Positions 45,904 to 55,046 are shown, counted from the stretch's first letter. The stretch: 64,000 nt of DNA from Thalassotalea mangrovi (GCF_005116735.1 NZ_SWDB01000030.1:38021-102020); one strand, 5' to 3'. Translations and numbers: made by a program. Notes: generated from the letters alone by a model not told the origin.

Positions 45904-47958
45904 ATGAAAAATAACAATAAACGATTTGGATTCAGCTTGATTGAAGTACTGGTTGCCCTGGCCATTTTATCCGTTGGCTTGCTTGGTGTTGCCGTATTTC
46001 AGGGCGAAATGGTTGGTGCCAGTGCCAGTAACAAAGCCCGGGCCGAAGCGCTTGCGCTAGCACAGGCGCGATTGGAAGAAATGCGTAACTATACCGATGA
46101 AGTGAAAAACATCAGTGAGTTCGATTCTTTGTTTACGGTAACCACAGGGTTTACCAATGCGACTTCGCACCAGGGCATTAATGCCGTGTTTTCACGTCAG
46201 GAAAGTATTGTTCAGGACAATGAAACCAAACAAATCACCGTCAAGGTGAGTTGGCAAAATGGTTCTGGTGAGCCTGAAGAAGTGGTTATCGAGAGTGAAT
46301 TAGGTTTCAAATCGCCATCATTAGTCGGCGAGTTGGATGACTTTGACGCTAATGGTCCCATGGTGCGTTCGGCAACCGGTCGCGCGGAGCTTGGTGAAGG
46401 TGAAGTAGAAGCTGGCGACGTTGTTGATATGAACATCAACGGTGATTTAACCGGCATATTGGATCGCGGCGATGGTGACTTACGTCTGACCAATGGCGAT
46501 ACAGCCGGTGATGACGTTGTTTTGACGTTAAAAGACGCTTGCGAACTGGATACTAACGGCGATCGTACCGATTTACCCTGTACTGGTTTTGTTGAAATCT
46601 CCGGCCGGGTATACATAGATACTGCAACGCAAACCAGGGTAACGCCAGGTGATATCTACGTAAAGGCATCCGATGCGGCATACTGTCAGCGTTATTATTA
46701 CACAGCCTTAGGTGCGCCGGCACAAGTGGACTCTTCAACTGCTATTGCTCACATCACGACCACGGGCAGCTACAAATATTTTGAATACACCTGTTATTTA
46801 GGTGGTGGTTGGCACGGAAATATCGGGCTGGTACTTGCTGGTGGTATCACCCGTAACGATAAAGTCTGTATGGGCGATCCGACGTCGGTGAATCCCTGGG
46901 AAGATACAAAAATTGCCGCACGGCGTGTATATCGTGGTATGGCTCATGATTATACGGACGATACTAAAACCACAAAATTAACCGACGCTAATGGCGATAT
47001 TATTTATTACTCGATTGGGGTGGCCGATGCCTTAGTCTTACCAGCTGAAGGCCAGGCGGGTCATGATTTTGTGTTGGCGAGCATGAACCCCGGTGATAAT
47101 GATGGCGAATTATGCTCGAGCCGCGGGATTATGGTTCGTGCCGATTCTTACATTGGTGGTGTTGCAGGTGCACTGTTTGCGGGCGTGCCAACCGATTTTT
47201 ATTGTTTGAATGTTGATTCAAGTTATGTGGATCAATTGAAACTGGATACCTTTGGTTATGGTATTGAAGACTATTGTCCATTTGACCCATCGGATCCACC
47301 GTCCGAGCGTCATGAGATTCGCGGTACCGTTAACTTAACCTCTGTCAGTTTCTGGGAAGAAAATGTCTATCGTACCCGGGTTAACACGTCCGATGGTCTC
47401 GGCAACTGTCGCCGGGAAGACTGGACCAAATCTGGTGACACGTACAGCCTGCATTATGTTTGTGATATTTATGACTGGGGTAATGGCTGGACCGGATTTG
47501 TACAAATCTCGCCGGATACTTCAATCTTCTCATGTACCACGTTAAAGCAAAGCTTTACTGACGTGACCGGTGATCAGACGATAACAGATTTCGACTGTTT
47601 CAATGATGATACCGGTAAAGGTACAGTAACCATTTACGGGGATATTGATAAATTAGCAGGGGCTGTCGGCGCCATAACGATTTCCGATGCGACCGGAAGC
47701 TGTTTGACTAATTCCGACGGAACCAGTTACTCTTGTACCAGTGCTGAATTTGATGCCGTTAATCAATGGTCCGGAAAGGTAATGTACACTGCGCAAAAGA
47801 GCAACCATGACATCTGTGTGGGTGCGCCTATACCAACTCCGACTACACCTGAGAATATTATTAACGGTAAGACCGCCAGCATTGAATTGACAAATGTTGA
47901 TCGTGGTTTTGTCCAGGTCGATATCAGTGTCGTTGCACGTAACGATGGTTGTCTGTAG
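45904..47958 (+). CDS. pilV: Giant PilV-like minor pilin with repeated C-terminal domains (copy 1)
   Basis: 684 residues: a PilV N-terminus (leader MKNNNKRFG, then FSLIEVLVALAILSVGLLGVA, Glu14 at +5) followed by some 500 extra residues. The extension shows three degenerate units with a Cys, an aromatic-x-Cys and a Trp-x-Gly step: FVEISGRVYIDTA to YTCYLGGGWHGNIG; HEIRGTVNLTS to YVCDIYDWGNGWTGF; and GTVTIYGDID to YSCTSAEFD then WSGKV. They may be Ig-like modules held by disulfides. As a tip pilin it could be an adhesin; that is inference. Paralogue of the protein encoded at 52009. Confidence 0.87.
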   Translation: MKNNNKRFGFSLIEVLVALAILSVGLLGVAVFQGEMVGASASNKARAEALALAQARLEEMRNYTDEVKNISEFDSLFTVTTGFTNATSHQGINAVFSRQESIVQDNETKQITVKVSWQNGSGEPEEVVIESELGFKSPSLVGELDDFDANGPMVRSATGRAELGEGEVEAGDVVDMNINGDLTGILDRGDGDLRLTNGDTAGDDVVLTLKDACELDTNGDRTDLPCTGFVEISGRVYIDTATQTRVTPGDIYVKASDAAYCQRYYYTALGAPAQVDSSTAIAHITTTGSYKYFEYTCYLGGGWHGNIGLVLAGGITRNDKVCMGDPTSVNPWEDTKIAARRVYRGMAHDYTDDTKTTKLTDANGDIIYYSIGVADALVLPAEGQAGHDFVLASMNPGDNDGELCSSRGIMVRADSYIGGVAGALFAGVPTDFYCLNVDSSYVDQLKLDTFGYGIEDYCPFDPSDPPSERHEIRGTVNLTSVSFWEENVYRTRVNTSDGLGNCRREDWTKSGDTYSLHYVCDIYDWGNGWTGFVQISPDTSIFSCTTLKQSFTDVTGDQTITDFDCFNDDTGKGTVTIYGDIDKLAGAVGAITISDATGSCLTNSDGTSYSCTSAEFDAVNQWSGKVMYTAQKSNHDICVGAPIPTPTTPENIINGKTASIELTNVDRGFVQVDISVVARNDGCL

Positions 47959-47969
47959 GGAGACAAAGA

Positions 47970-48413
47970 GTGAAAAACAATACGAGTAAAACTCAGGGAT
48001 TTACCTTAATAGAGTTACTGGTGGTGGTAGCGATTGTCGGGATTTTATCGATGATCGCCTATCCGGGCTATCAGGATTCAGTGCGCAAAGCTCGCCGCAG
48101 TGATGCACATTCAGGAATGATGTCGATGATGCTGGCGCAGCAGAAACTTCGTGGCAGCTGCCCATTTTACGCCCAGGCAATTGGTGGTGCGAACAGTTGC
48201 GGCGCTTCCGGGGCAGCTACTACAGTAAAAAGCAGTAGTTCCAGCCAGGAAGGCTATTACGCGTTCGCCCTGAGTAATGCGTCAGGCAATAGTTATACCA
48301 TCACTGCTACAGCCCAGGGCGCACAGACATCTGATACCGGATGTACTAGCATCACCCTGACCGTTAACGCAGCCAACCCTAAGGGCCTGAAAGCTCCGGC
48401 GCAATGTTGGTAA
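47970..48413 (+). CDS. pilE: PilE-like type IV pilin
   Basis: A 147-residue pilin with leader ending at Gly10, then FTLIELLVVVAIVGILSMIAYPGYQDSV, Glu15 at +5, and RRSDAHSGMMSMMLAQQ as in PilE/ComP-type minor pilins. A Cys pair is seen near each end of the globular part. I chose GTG 47970, with AGGGAG seven bases upstream; a TTG at 47949 would overlap the pilV-like gene. It ends copy 1 of the operon and has no counterpart in copy 2. A good terminator follows. Confidence 0.92.
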   Translation: MKNNTSKTQGFTLIELLVVVAIVGILSMIAYPGYQDSVRKARRSDAHSGMMSMMLAQQKLRGSCPFYAQAIGGANSCGASGAATTVKSSSSSQEGYYAFALSNASGNSYTITATAQGAQTSDTGCTSITLTVNAANPKGLKAPAQCW

Positions 48414-48426
48414 TCGTAGATTTTGA

Positions 48427-48458
48427 AAAAGAGTCAGTGAGAATTACTGACTCTTTTT
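48427..48458 (+). terminator. Rho-independent terminator of minor-pilin operon 1
   Basis: GAGTCAGT at 48431-48438 pairs with ACTGACTC downstream around a GAGAATT loop, with an A-run before and TTTTT after. It lies 14 bases past the pilE stop. Confidence 0.9.
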
Positions 48459-48460
48459 AA

Positions 48461-48604
48461 GCACATTTCATTCCTAGCAGATTTCATTCCTAGCAGATTT
48501 CATTCCTAGCACATTTCATTCCTAGCACATTTCATTTCTAGCACATTTCATTTCTAGCACATTTCATTTCTAGCACATTTCATTTCTAGCACACGTCGTT
48601 TCTA
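48461..48604. repeat. Tandem array of a 16-bp unit derived from TAG modules
   Basis: Eight head-to-tail copies of the 16-base unit GCACATTTCATTCCTA fill 48461-48588, with a ninth diverged copy to 48604. The first four units end TTCCTA, the last four TTTCTA, so units were duplicated in blocks. Copies 2 and 3 share GCAG in place of GCAC. The unit is an expanded form of the CATTACATTCCTAGCA piece seen once in other TAG clusters. There are no spacers between units. Confidence 0.9.
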
Positions 48605-49140
48605 GCACGTTGTCACTTCTAGCACGCTGATAAATCAGCTCCTGGCACACGATTAAAAATCGTTCCTAGCATGCAATCGAAGATTGCGCCTAGTTAAGAG
48701 CGGGGGTTATGGTGGGAGAGGGAGGTGGAAGACGACTGCCACCTTCCACCTTCCTCTTAGCTTAAGATCTACGTCATTTCCTACTTGATAGGAAATCTTA
48801 ACCAGAATATAAAGAGCGAGATCCCGGCCGACGCCGGGATGACCAAGGATAAGGCATTTCATTGACACCCATAGTCATCTTTCGACACATCTAGACACCC
48901 AGAAACTTCGCAAGCCTCAGAGCCTTCGTCACTTCCTGCCACGACAGGAAATCTCAGGAAATCATAAAAACGAGATCCCGGTTGCCACCGGGATGACAAA
49001 GCTCAAGGCTATTCGTTGTCTCCGACGTTAGTCTGTCACCTGGAAACCTGACAACGAGAAGGTTTTCTCACCGACGGAGTCTCCCTCGACGCAGTCTCCC
49101 TCTGCAACAGCGTCGATGCATTAGCATCGACGCTTAACTG
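48605..49140. repeat. Repeat island 9 (TAG, PUR, two R73, BH)
   Basis: TAG modules 48605-48694 with stems GCTGA/TCAGC, ACGATT/AATCGT and GCAATC/GATTGC; PUR tract 48710-48731 with its complement at 48739-48753; R73 48772-48843, whose first stem is TTTCCTActtgaTAGGAAA, a paired change from the usual TTTCCTG/CAGGAAA; R73 48927-48997 (second stem CCCGGTtgccACCGGG); BH 49109-49134 (AGCGTCGATG / CATCGACGCT). It separates the twin pilin operons. Confidence 0.85.
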
Positions 49141-49291
49141 CTTGTATTCAAACCAACTTCAGTGTTAGTCTAAAAAATAGACAGAGAGTAGTCGTCATTA
49201 AATCCTGATAAGAAAAGAAAAAGGATTAGTGGACCCTGAAAAACGGGACCTGTCAGTACAATGGATGTCACCCTTTTAAGGGGTAGGAAAG

Positions 49292-49996
49292 ATGGCTAAT
49301 AAATTCAATCTAAGCGGTGCAGCCTTTGCTAAGGCTGATCGCCTTGGTCAGGGAGCGTCACCCGTTTCCTGCATTCGCTTTGCGCAAAATTCAACCCGCG
49401 AACATGTTCGATTATTAAAGAATATGGCCGCGTTTAGCCTAATCGAACTGATGGTTGCGCTTGCTATCATCGGGATATTAGCTGCGGTCGCCGGTCCCTC
49501 ATTTGTTCGCAGTATTGAGTCACGGCATTTGGTCGCTGCTACCGAAGATTTATATACCCAGTTACAACTCGCCCGGGTTGAATCACTGGTTCGATCGCAA
49601 TCCGTGTATGTCAATTTTAGTGGTGTTAATTCAACGCAGTGGGCTTATGGCATCAAGGCAGAGATTGCCTGTGACCCTACAATTGTTAACAACAGTGACG
49701 GTAATGCCTGCACGTTAATGTCAGATAATGGCGATGATGTATTTAATGCTGCAGATGATAACGTCCTCAATCGCGTAGACAGCAGTCAATATGATGCCAT
49801 TTCTCTCAACTTAACCAATTTAACCGGCGCCGGTAATTTTATCATTTTTGATCCTAAGCGTGGAGTTGCCAGTAATCCCATGGTGTTCACTCTGACTAAC
49901 GCCAGTAATAAATCTACGAAAATTACCCTGTCTAAATTAGGCAGTATTTCTGTGTGCTCTACTCATTTAAGTGATTACCAGGAGTGTCAGGGATGA
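49292..49996 (+). CDS. fimT: GspH/FimT-family pseudopilin (operon copy 2)
   Basis: A 234-residue prepilin whose N-terminal leader is about 47 residues long, ending NMAA before FSLIELMVALAIIGILAAVAGPSF. Ala rather than Gly stands at the expected cleavage position (47), and Glu52 is at +5. The mature part is a paralogue of the protein encoded at 43224. AGGAAAG stands just before the ATG, which supports this long start. The stop overlaps the pilW start. Confidence 0.87.
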   Translation: MANKFNLSGAAFAKADRLGQGASPVSCIRFAQNSTREHVRLLKNMAAFSLIELMVALAIIGILAAVAGPSFVRSIESRHLVAATEDLYTQLQLARVESLVRSQSVYVNFSGVNSTQWAYGIKAEIACDPTIVNNSDGNACTLMSDNGDDVFNAADDNVLNRVDSSQYDAISLNLTNLTGAGNFIIFDPKRGVASNPMVFTLTNASNKSTKITLSKLGSISVCSTHLSDYQECQG

Positions 49997-50769
49997 CGTT
50001 TCATAAACAGGCAGGTATCACCCTGGTCGATTTATTATTGTCGATGCTGCTGGGTATCGTTGTCCTCAGTGGTGTTATCAGCATTTACGTGGCCGTGGTT
50101 AAATCCAGTTCAGATACGTTAAAAAGCAGCAAATTAAATACACAACTAATGACCATTATGTCGGTGATGAGCAATGATATTCGCCGTGCGGGTTATTGGA
50201 ATGACTTTATTTCTGAGCCTCAAACCAACCCCTTTAGCCAACTTGATGACACTGCTCTTGAAGTGATAAACAGTCCAGCCAGTAATACAGGCTATGCCGA
50301 TAATACGGACGTAAATGGTGAGTGCATTGTTTACGCCTACGATGAAAACGAAAATGGCGTGGTCGACGCTGATTCAGAGTACTTTGGCTTTCGCTTACTT
50401 GACGGCGTAGTGCAAATGCGTGCCAGTGGCACCGTAACCGATGGTGATAATTGTAATAATGGGGTGTGGATGGATCTCAGCGATAGCGATCTTTATACCA
50501 TTACTCGATTAACGTTTAACCCAAAAAATTCGGCCTGTGTTGACTCATCTGAGCCAAATGGTATTGATGATGATGGCGCCAATGGTATAGACGATGCGGG
50601 CGAGGCGGATTGCTACAGTCTGGTGCCCGCCGTAGGAAGTGGTGAAATCACGGTTGAAACCCGGGATATTGAAGTATCACTTGCCGGTGTGTTGAAAAGT
50701 GATAACTCGGTATCGATGCAAATTACACAGAGCGTAAGAATTCGCAATGATCTAATCAGGGTGAGGTAA
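49993..50769 (+). CDS. pilW: PilW-like minor pilin (operon copy 2), Asp at +5
   Basis: A 258-residue prepilin: leader MTFHKQAG then ITLVDLLLSMLLGIVVLSG. The residue at +5 is Asp13 where pilins normally have Glu. The rest parallels copy 1, with the same acidic loops DENENGVVDADSEYFGF and GIDDDGANGIDDAGEAD. I chose ATG 49993, with AGGAG eight bases before; GTG 49984 is open but less likely. It overlaps fimT by four bases (ATGA). Confidence 0.88.
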   Translation: MTFHKQAGITLVDLLLSMLLGIVVLSGVISIYVAVVKSSSDTLKSSKLNTQLMTIMSVMSNDIRRAGYWNDFISEPQTNPFSQLDDTALEVINSPASNTGYADNTDVNGECIVYAYDENENGVVDADSEYFGFRLLDGVVQMRASGTVTDGDNCNNGVWMDLSDSDLYTITRLTFNPKNSACVDSSEPNGIDDDGANGIDDAGEADCYSLVPAVGSGEITVETRDIEVSLAGVLKSDNSVSMQITQSVRIRNDLIRVR

Positions 50770-51998
50770 TGATGACAGGATGTAACCCTAAGTATGGGAA
50801 GCTCAAATCACAACGGGGAATGGCAGTACTAACCATTTCAATAATATTATTGATATTAGTAACTATGGTATCGGTTTATCTGGCCAGAACTGTATTGTTC
50901 GAACAAAAAATCGTTAACAACGATTTTCGCGGTAAAGCCACTTTTGAAGCCGCAGAGGCTGGCCTCGCTATTGCACTGGAATACCTTGCTGATGGTATTG
51001 ATCGTAATAATGATGACGTTATCGACCCGGTATTTGATACCGACAGTGATGGCATCGGTGATTCACCATCAGGAACCGTTGGCACCGCTTTGGTGACCGT
51101 TACCGTCAATGAGATAAATGTAGGAGATATTTCTTCGCTTGAGGTTATATCCCAGGCGGTAAGCGATGACCGGTCTTCGACGAGAACGGTTACTGCAACC
51201 ATGCAGTCTCTAGATCCGTTACCAAATCATCCTGATAATCCATTGACTACTCGAGGCGCATTGGATGTAAATGGCTCAGCAACGGTTCACAACCCGGAAG
51301 GGCATTCGACCATCTGGAGTGGCGGCGATATAGATATTGGCTCGAACAACTCGACCGCGACTTTTGTTGCTGATCCTTCTGATCCTGCCTATCCGGGTTG
51401 CATGGACATACCAAGAGCCTGTAACGAGATTCAGACTTCCAACAAGGAAACCGTAGGCCTGGATATTCTCGAACATGACAGTGATCTCGCGAATTTAAGC
51501 CCTGAGGGGATTTTTGAAAACTTTTTTGGCATGTCGCCGGAAGCGTATCGGGAGTTGATGGCATCGGTGATTATTGATCCCGCAAATCCTGCGGAAACCC
51601 GTGAATGCCCGTCAAATACCTATGCCGGTTGTGCACTGAATTCTACAAATCAGGTTGTATGGTACGAGGGGAATGTCGTTATCGACGGCGGTACCGTTGG
51701 ATGTAGCAGCGCTGTAACCGGCAGTAATGTATGCCCCGATGCCGATGAAGCGCCTTCGATACTGATCATTAACGGTGATGTTGAGTTTAAAGGTTCGCCA
51801 CATTTTTATGGTGTGGTGTTTGTGATGGGCACCGCGACGGCATCTGGTAACTCAACCTTTCATGGAGCGGTAATTTCGGGCGGTTCATTTAATACCACCA
51901 GCGGTAGCCTCGATATTCATTTTAATACTGGGCTGCTTCAAAAAACCCGCAGTAATGGGCCGCGTACAATCGCAGCTGGAAGCTGGAGAGATTTTTAG
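50769..51998 (+). CDS. pilX: PilX-like pilin with beta-solenoid-like C-terminus (operon copy 2)
   Basis: A 409-residue paralogue of the protein encoded at 44590, with a shorter leader (17 residues, ending QRG) before MAVLTISIILLILVTMVSVYL. It keeps the DRNNDDVIDPVFDTDSDGIG acidic loop, the almost unchanged middle segment (RGALDVNGSATVHNPEGHST, FENFFGMSPEAY) and the C-terminal turn repeats (FKGSPHFYGVVFVMG). Conservation is highest in the middle, lowest in the leader. It starts at TAATG over the pilW stop. Confidence 0.86.
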   Translation: MMTGCNPKYGKLKSQRGMAVLTISIILLILVTMVSVYLARTVLFEQKIVNNDFRGKATFEAAEAGLAIALEYLADGIDRNNDDVIDPVFDTDSDGIGDSPSGTVGTALVTVTVNEINVGDISSLEVISQAVSDDRSSTRTVTATMQSLDPLPNHPDNPLTTRGALDVNGSATVHNPEGHSTIWSGGDIDIGSNNSTATFVADPSDPAYPGCMDIPRACNEIQTSNKETVGLDILEHDSDLANLSPEGIFENFFGMSPEAYRELMASVIIDPANPAETRECPSNTYAGCALNSTNQVVWYEGNVVIDGGTVGCSSAVTGSNVCPDADEAPSILIINGDVEFKGSPHFYGVVFVMGTATASGNSTFHGAVISGGSFNTTSGSLDIHFNTGLLQKTRSNGPRTIAAGSWRDF

Positions 51999-52008
51999 GA
52001 GAACATAA

Positions 52009-54090
52009 ATGACACGGAATAAAGGATTTGGTCTGATAGAAGTTCTTATTGCTCTGGCAATACTAGCGGTTGGCTTGTTGGCCGTTGCGGTTTTTCAGTC
52101 GAGCGTAGTGGAAGATAGCAATGATAATAAAGCACGGGCTGAGGCAATTGCGTTAGCACAGCAGCGCCTTGAAGAAATGCGCAACTATACCGGTGACGTT
52201 ACTGATATTGATGAATTTCAAGATTTGTATGCGCTTACTTTAGGATTCGCCAACCAGACTTCAATAAAAGGCACCAATGCACAATTTTCACGCCAGGAGC
52301 AAATAACTCAGGTAGCCGATACCAGACAAATCAGCGTTATGGTGTCCTGGGTGAGTGCCGAAAATGAAACACATGAGGTACAACTGCAGACGGAGCTTGG
52401 TTTTAAATCCCCATCAATCACCGGTTTGTTAGGGATGGATTTGGATGACGACCCATTAGTTCGCTCTGCTACAGGACGTGCGGTTTTGGGAGCTGGGCAA
52501 GTAAAAGCTGGTGAAATTATTGATACCGATACTAATGGGGACTTAACTGGGTTGTTGGATCGTGGTGACGGCGATTTGCGCTTAACCAATGGTGACGAAG
52601 CCGGGGACGATGTGGTGCTAACCCTCGAAGATGCCTGTGAACTTGATGATAATAACCAGCGAACCGGTGTACCCTGTACTGGTTTTGTCGAAATCTCAGG
52701 GCGGGTATATATAGATACGGCGACTCAATCTTCACTAAAACCAGGTCAGGTTTACATTAAAGCATCCGATGCAGCCTATTGTCAGCGTTATTACACCATT
52801 ACGGATGATGAAGGTAATACGACGCCGATCCAAATCGACGAGTCAACAACGACGACCTTGTTAACCCAGAGCGGAGATTACCATTATTATGATTATACCT
52901 GCTATTTAGGGGGGGGCTGGCACGGCAATATCGGAGTCATGCTAGCAACCGGTATTACTCAGCGCGATAAAATCTGTCAGGGTGATCCCACCACTCTGGA
53001 TGAGTTTGCTGATCCAAGAATTGCCGCCCGCCGGGTTTACCGGGGCATGGCATATGCGACGGATAAAAATGGCGATCCGATAGAGGATTTAAGTAAAAAG
53101 ATTATTTATTACTCGGTCGGAGTATCCGATGCACTTAAATTACCCGTAGAGGGTCAGGCGTCCCATGATTTTGTGATTTCGGATATGTCTCCCGGGAGCA
53201 ACGAAGGTGATTTGTGTATAACCGAAGGTATCATGGTGCGTGCAGACAGTTACATTGGTGATCAACCGGGCATGTTGTTTGAGGGCGTGCCGACGGACTT
53301 TTTCTGTTTGAATACGGATGCTGGTTATATCGATGTGACAAAAATGGACACATTTGGCTATTCTATGGATCCTTATTGTCCGTTTGACCCGAGCGATCCA
53401 CCTTCGAAGCGTCATGAGCTAACCTTTGCAGCTAACCTTTATACCACCCTGCCATTGAGCCGGTTTAAACCCGAAGCTAATACCTCCGATGGTGCAGGAA
53501 ATTGCCAGCTAGTTGATTCCAGCACAATTCTTGGTGGCCATCGACTGACGTATAGTTGCGATGTCTACGACTGGGGCAATGGTTGGGACGGATATATTGA
53601 GTTTGACGACACTGCCAGCGTTTTTACTTGTGATCGGTATCGACAAACCTTTACCGGTGTCTCAGCTGACGACCAGATCGATAATTTCACCTGCCTTGCG
53701 ACCGATTATGCCGTTTATGGTGATGTCATCCTGACCGGGGATATTACCGGCGATATCGAAATTGGTTCTCTGGACATCATGTTCAAAGACACGTCGGCAG
53801 GCACTTGTTATTTGAGTCAGGATTACTCAACGTATACCTGTCGAACCCGTTCGTTCGATTTAATCTCAACCTGGAAAGGGGAAGTGGAAATCGACAGTTT
53901 AACGACTAAAGGTGATGACAAGATAAAAATGTGTGTAGCCGGAATGAATGGGGTTGTCGCAGCCGCCGATAAAGCGGAAGCGCAGGTGAGCAAAGGCGAT
54001 ACGAATTTAGTTTTTGACGCGCTAATGTCAGGTTCTTACACCTTAAATTTACACGCAATCGATGAAAGAAATGATTGTCCGGTAAGTTAA
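52009..54090 (+). CDS. pilV: Giant PilV-like minor pilin with repeated C-terminal domains (copy 2)
   Basis: 693 residues, with leader MTRNKG then FGLIEVLIALAILAVGLLAVA (Glu11 at +5). It aligns along its whole length with the copy-1 protein: LRLTNGDEAGDDVVLTL, CTGFVEISGRVYIDTATQ, YTCYLGGGWHGNIGV, IAARRVYRGMAY, GIMVRADSYIG, CPFDPSDPPS and VYDWGNGWDGYIEF are shared. The last ~180 residues diverge most. Such a pattern suggests a duplicated adhesin-like tip pilin under different selection at its end. A terminator closes the operon. Confidence 0.87.
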   Translation: MTRNKGFGLIEVLIALAILAVGLLAVAVFQSSVVEDSNDNKARAEAIALAQQRLEEMRNYTGDVTDIDEFQDLYALTLGFANQTSIKGTNAQFSRQEQITQVADTRQISVMVSWVSAENETHEVQLQTELGFKSPSITGLLGMDLDDDPLVRSATGRAVLGAGQVKAGEIIDTDTNGDLTGLLDRGDGDLRLTNGDEAGDDVVLTLEDACELDDNNQRTGVPCTGFVEISGRVYIDTATQSSLKPGQVYIKASDAAYCQRYYTITDDEGNTTPIQIDESTTTTLLTQSGDYHYYDYTCYLGGGWHGNIGVMLATGITQRDKICQGDPTTLDEFADPRIAARRVYRGMAYATDKNGDPIEDLSKKIIYYSVGVSDALKLPVEGQASHDFVISDMSPGSNEGDLCITEGIMVRADSYIGDQPGMLFEGVPTDFFCLNTDAGYIDVTKMDTFGYSMDPYCPFDPSDPPSKRHELTFAANLYTTLPLSRFKPEANTSDGAGNCQLVDSSTILGGHRLTYSCDVYDWGNGWDGYIEFDDTASVFTCDRYRQTFTGVSADDQIDNFTCLATDYAVYGDVILTGDITGDIEIGSLDIMFKDTSAGTCYLSQDYSTYTCRTRSFDLISTWKGEVEIDSLTTKGDDKIKMCVAGMNGVVAAADKAEAQVSKGDTNLVFDALMSGSYTLNLHAIDERNDCPVS

Positions 54091-54110
54091 AATGAAAACC
54101 TAGCTAACAC

Positions 54111-54138
54111 AAAAAAGCCGCAGATAGCGGCTTTTTTT
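54111..54138 (+). terminator. Rho-independent terminator after pilin operon 2
   Basis: AAAAAAGCCGC pairs with GCGGCTTTTTTT around an AGATA loop, twenty bases past the giant pilV stop. The A-run makes it usable from the minus side too, where nadE ends at 54204. Confidence 0.9.
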
Positions 54139-54203
54139 ACTGACAGGAAAACACTCCGTTCGTAGTATTAATACTTTAAGGCTAGAACCAGAGAGCGTTA
54201 AGC

Positions 54204-55034
54204 TTAATCATAAATACTAGGAATCGGTTTACGCTTGTGCTGGGTGCGCAGGTAAATTTCAATTAACGTATCTTCAACATGCGGGCTGACTTCTTTGCCT
54301 TCAAGAAAATCATCGATATTATCGTAGCTTAAACCTAACGCATCTTCGTCTTTCTTACCGGGTTCTAACTCTTCTAAGTCCGCCGTTGGTGGCTTGCTGA
54401 TCAGTTTTTCAGGAGCGCCCAACGCCGCAGCAATTTGTCTTACCTGGCGCTTGTTAAGGCCAAATAGCGGGATCATATCGCAGGCACCATCACCCCATTT
54501 GGTATAAAAACCGGTAATGTTTTCGGCGCTGTGGTCGGTACCAATGACCAGGCCGCCGAGGATACCGGCAAGATGATATTGCATGACCATTCGAGTACGG
54601 GCTTTTACGTTGCCTTTAGAAAAATCCAGGCGACGATTATCGGCGTTTAATAGACCGGCTTGTTCTAGTACCGTGACGGCTTCTTCATGAATGCCTTCGG
54701 CACCGGCAAAAATATTGGTCGATAACACCTGATTCGGCTCGATGAATCGTAATGCCAACTGGGCATCGTCTTCATCAGCCTGCACTTTATAAGGTAAACG
54801 CACCGCGACAAACTTATAACCGCCACCATGTTCTTCATTCAATTCATTAATGGCAAGCTGCGCTAAACGACCACAAGTTGAAGAGTCGACACCACCACTG
54901 ATACCAAGGAGCAAATGATTTAATCCAGACTGGATCAATTGTTCTTTAATAAAGTTTACCCGACGGGTGATTTCGAATTGTACATCAATTTCTGGCAAAA
55001 CTTTCATTTCAGCAATGATAGCCTGGCGATCCAT
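54204..55034 (-). CDS. nadE: Ammonia-dependent NAD+ synthetase
   Basis: Makes NAD+ from nicotinate adenine dinucleotide, ATP and ammonia. A 276-residue protein without a glutaminase domain. The PP-loop [15 protein letters not shown] is at about 44-58; [22 protein letters not shown] and the [18 protein letters not shown] segment are family marks. I placed the start at ATG 55034, with GAGG seven bases upstream; a TTG at 55046 is in frame but falls on that ribosome site. E. coli NadE is 275 residues. Confidence 0.96.
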   Translation of the reverse strand: MDRQAIIAEMKVLPEIDVQFEITRRVNFIKEQLIQSGLNHLLLGISGGVDSSTCGRLAQLAINELNEEHGGGYKFVAVRLPYKVQADEDDAQLALRFIEPNQVLSTNIFAGAEGIHEEAVTVLEQAGLLNADNRRLDFSKGNVKARTRMVMQYHLAGILGGLVIGTDHSAENITGFYTKWGDGACDMIPLFGLNKRQVRQIAAALGAPEKLISKPPTADLEELEPGKKDEDALGLSYDNIDDFLEGKEVSPHVEDTLIEIYLRTQHKRKPIPSIYD

Positions 55035-55046
55035 GTTAAACCTCAA

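Noticed and set aside
48461-48604. Regular direct repeats that could be a CRISPR array
   Set aside because: Units are 16 bp and abut one another with no spacers, and no cas gene is near.
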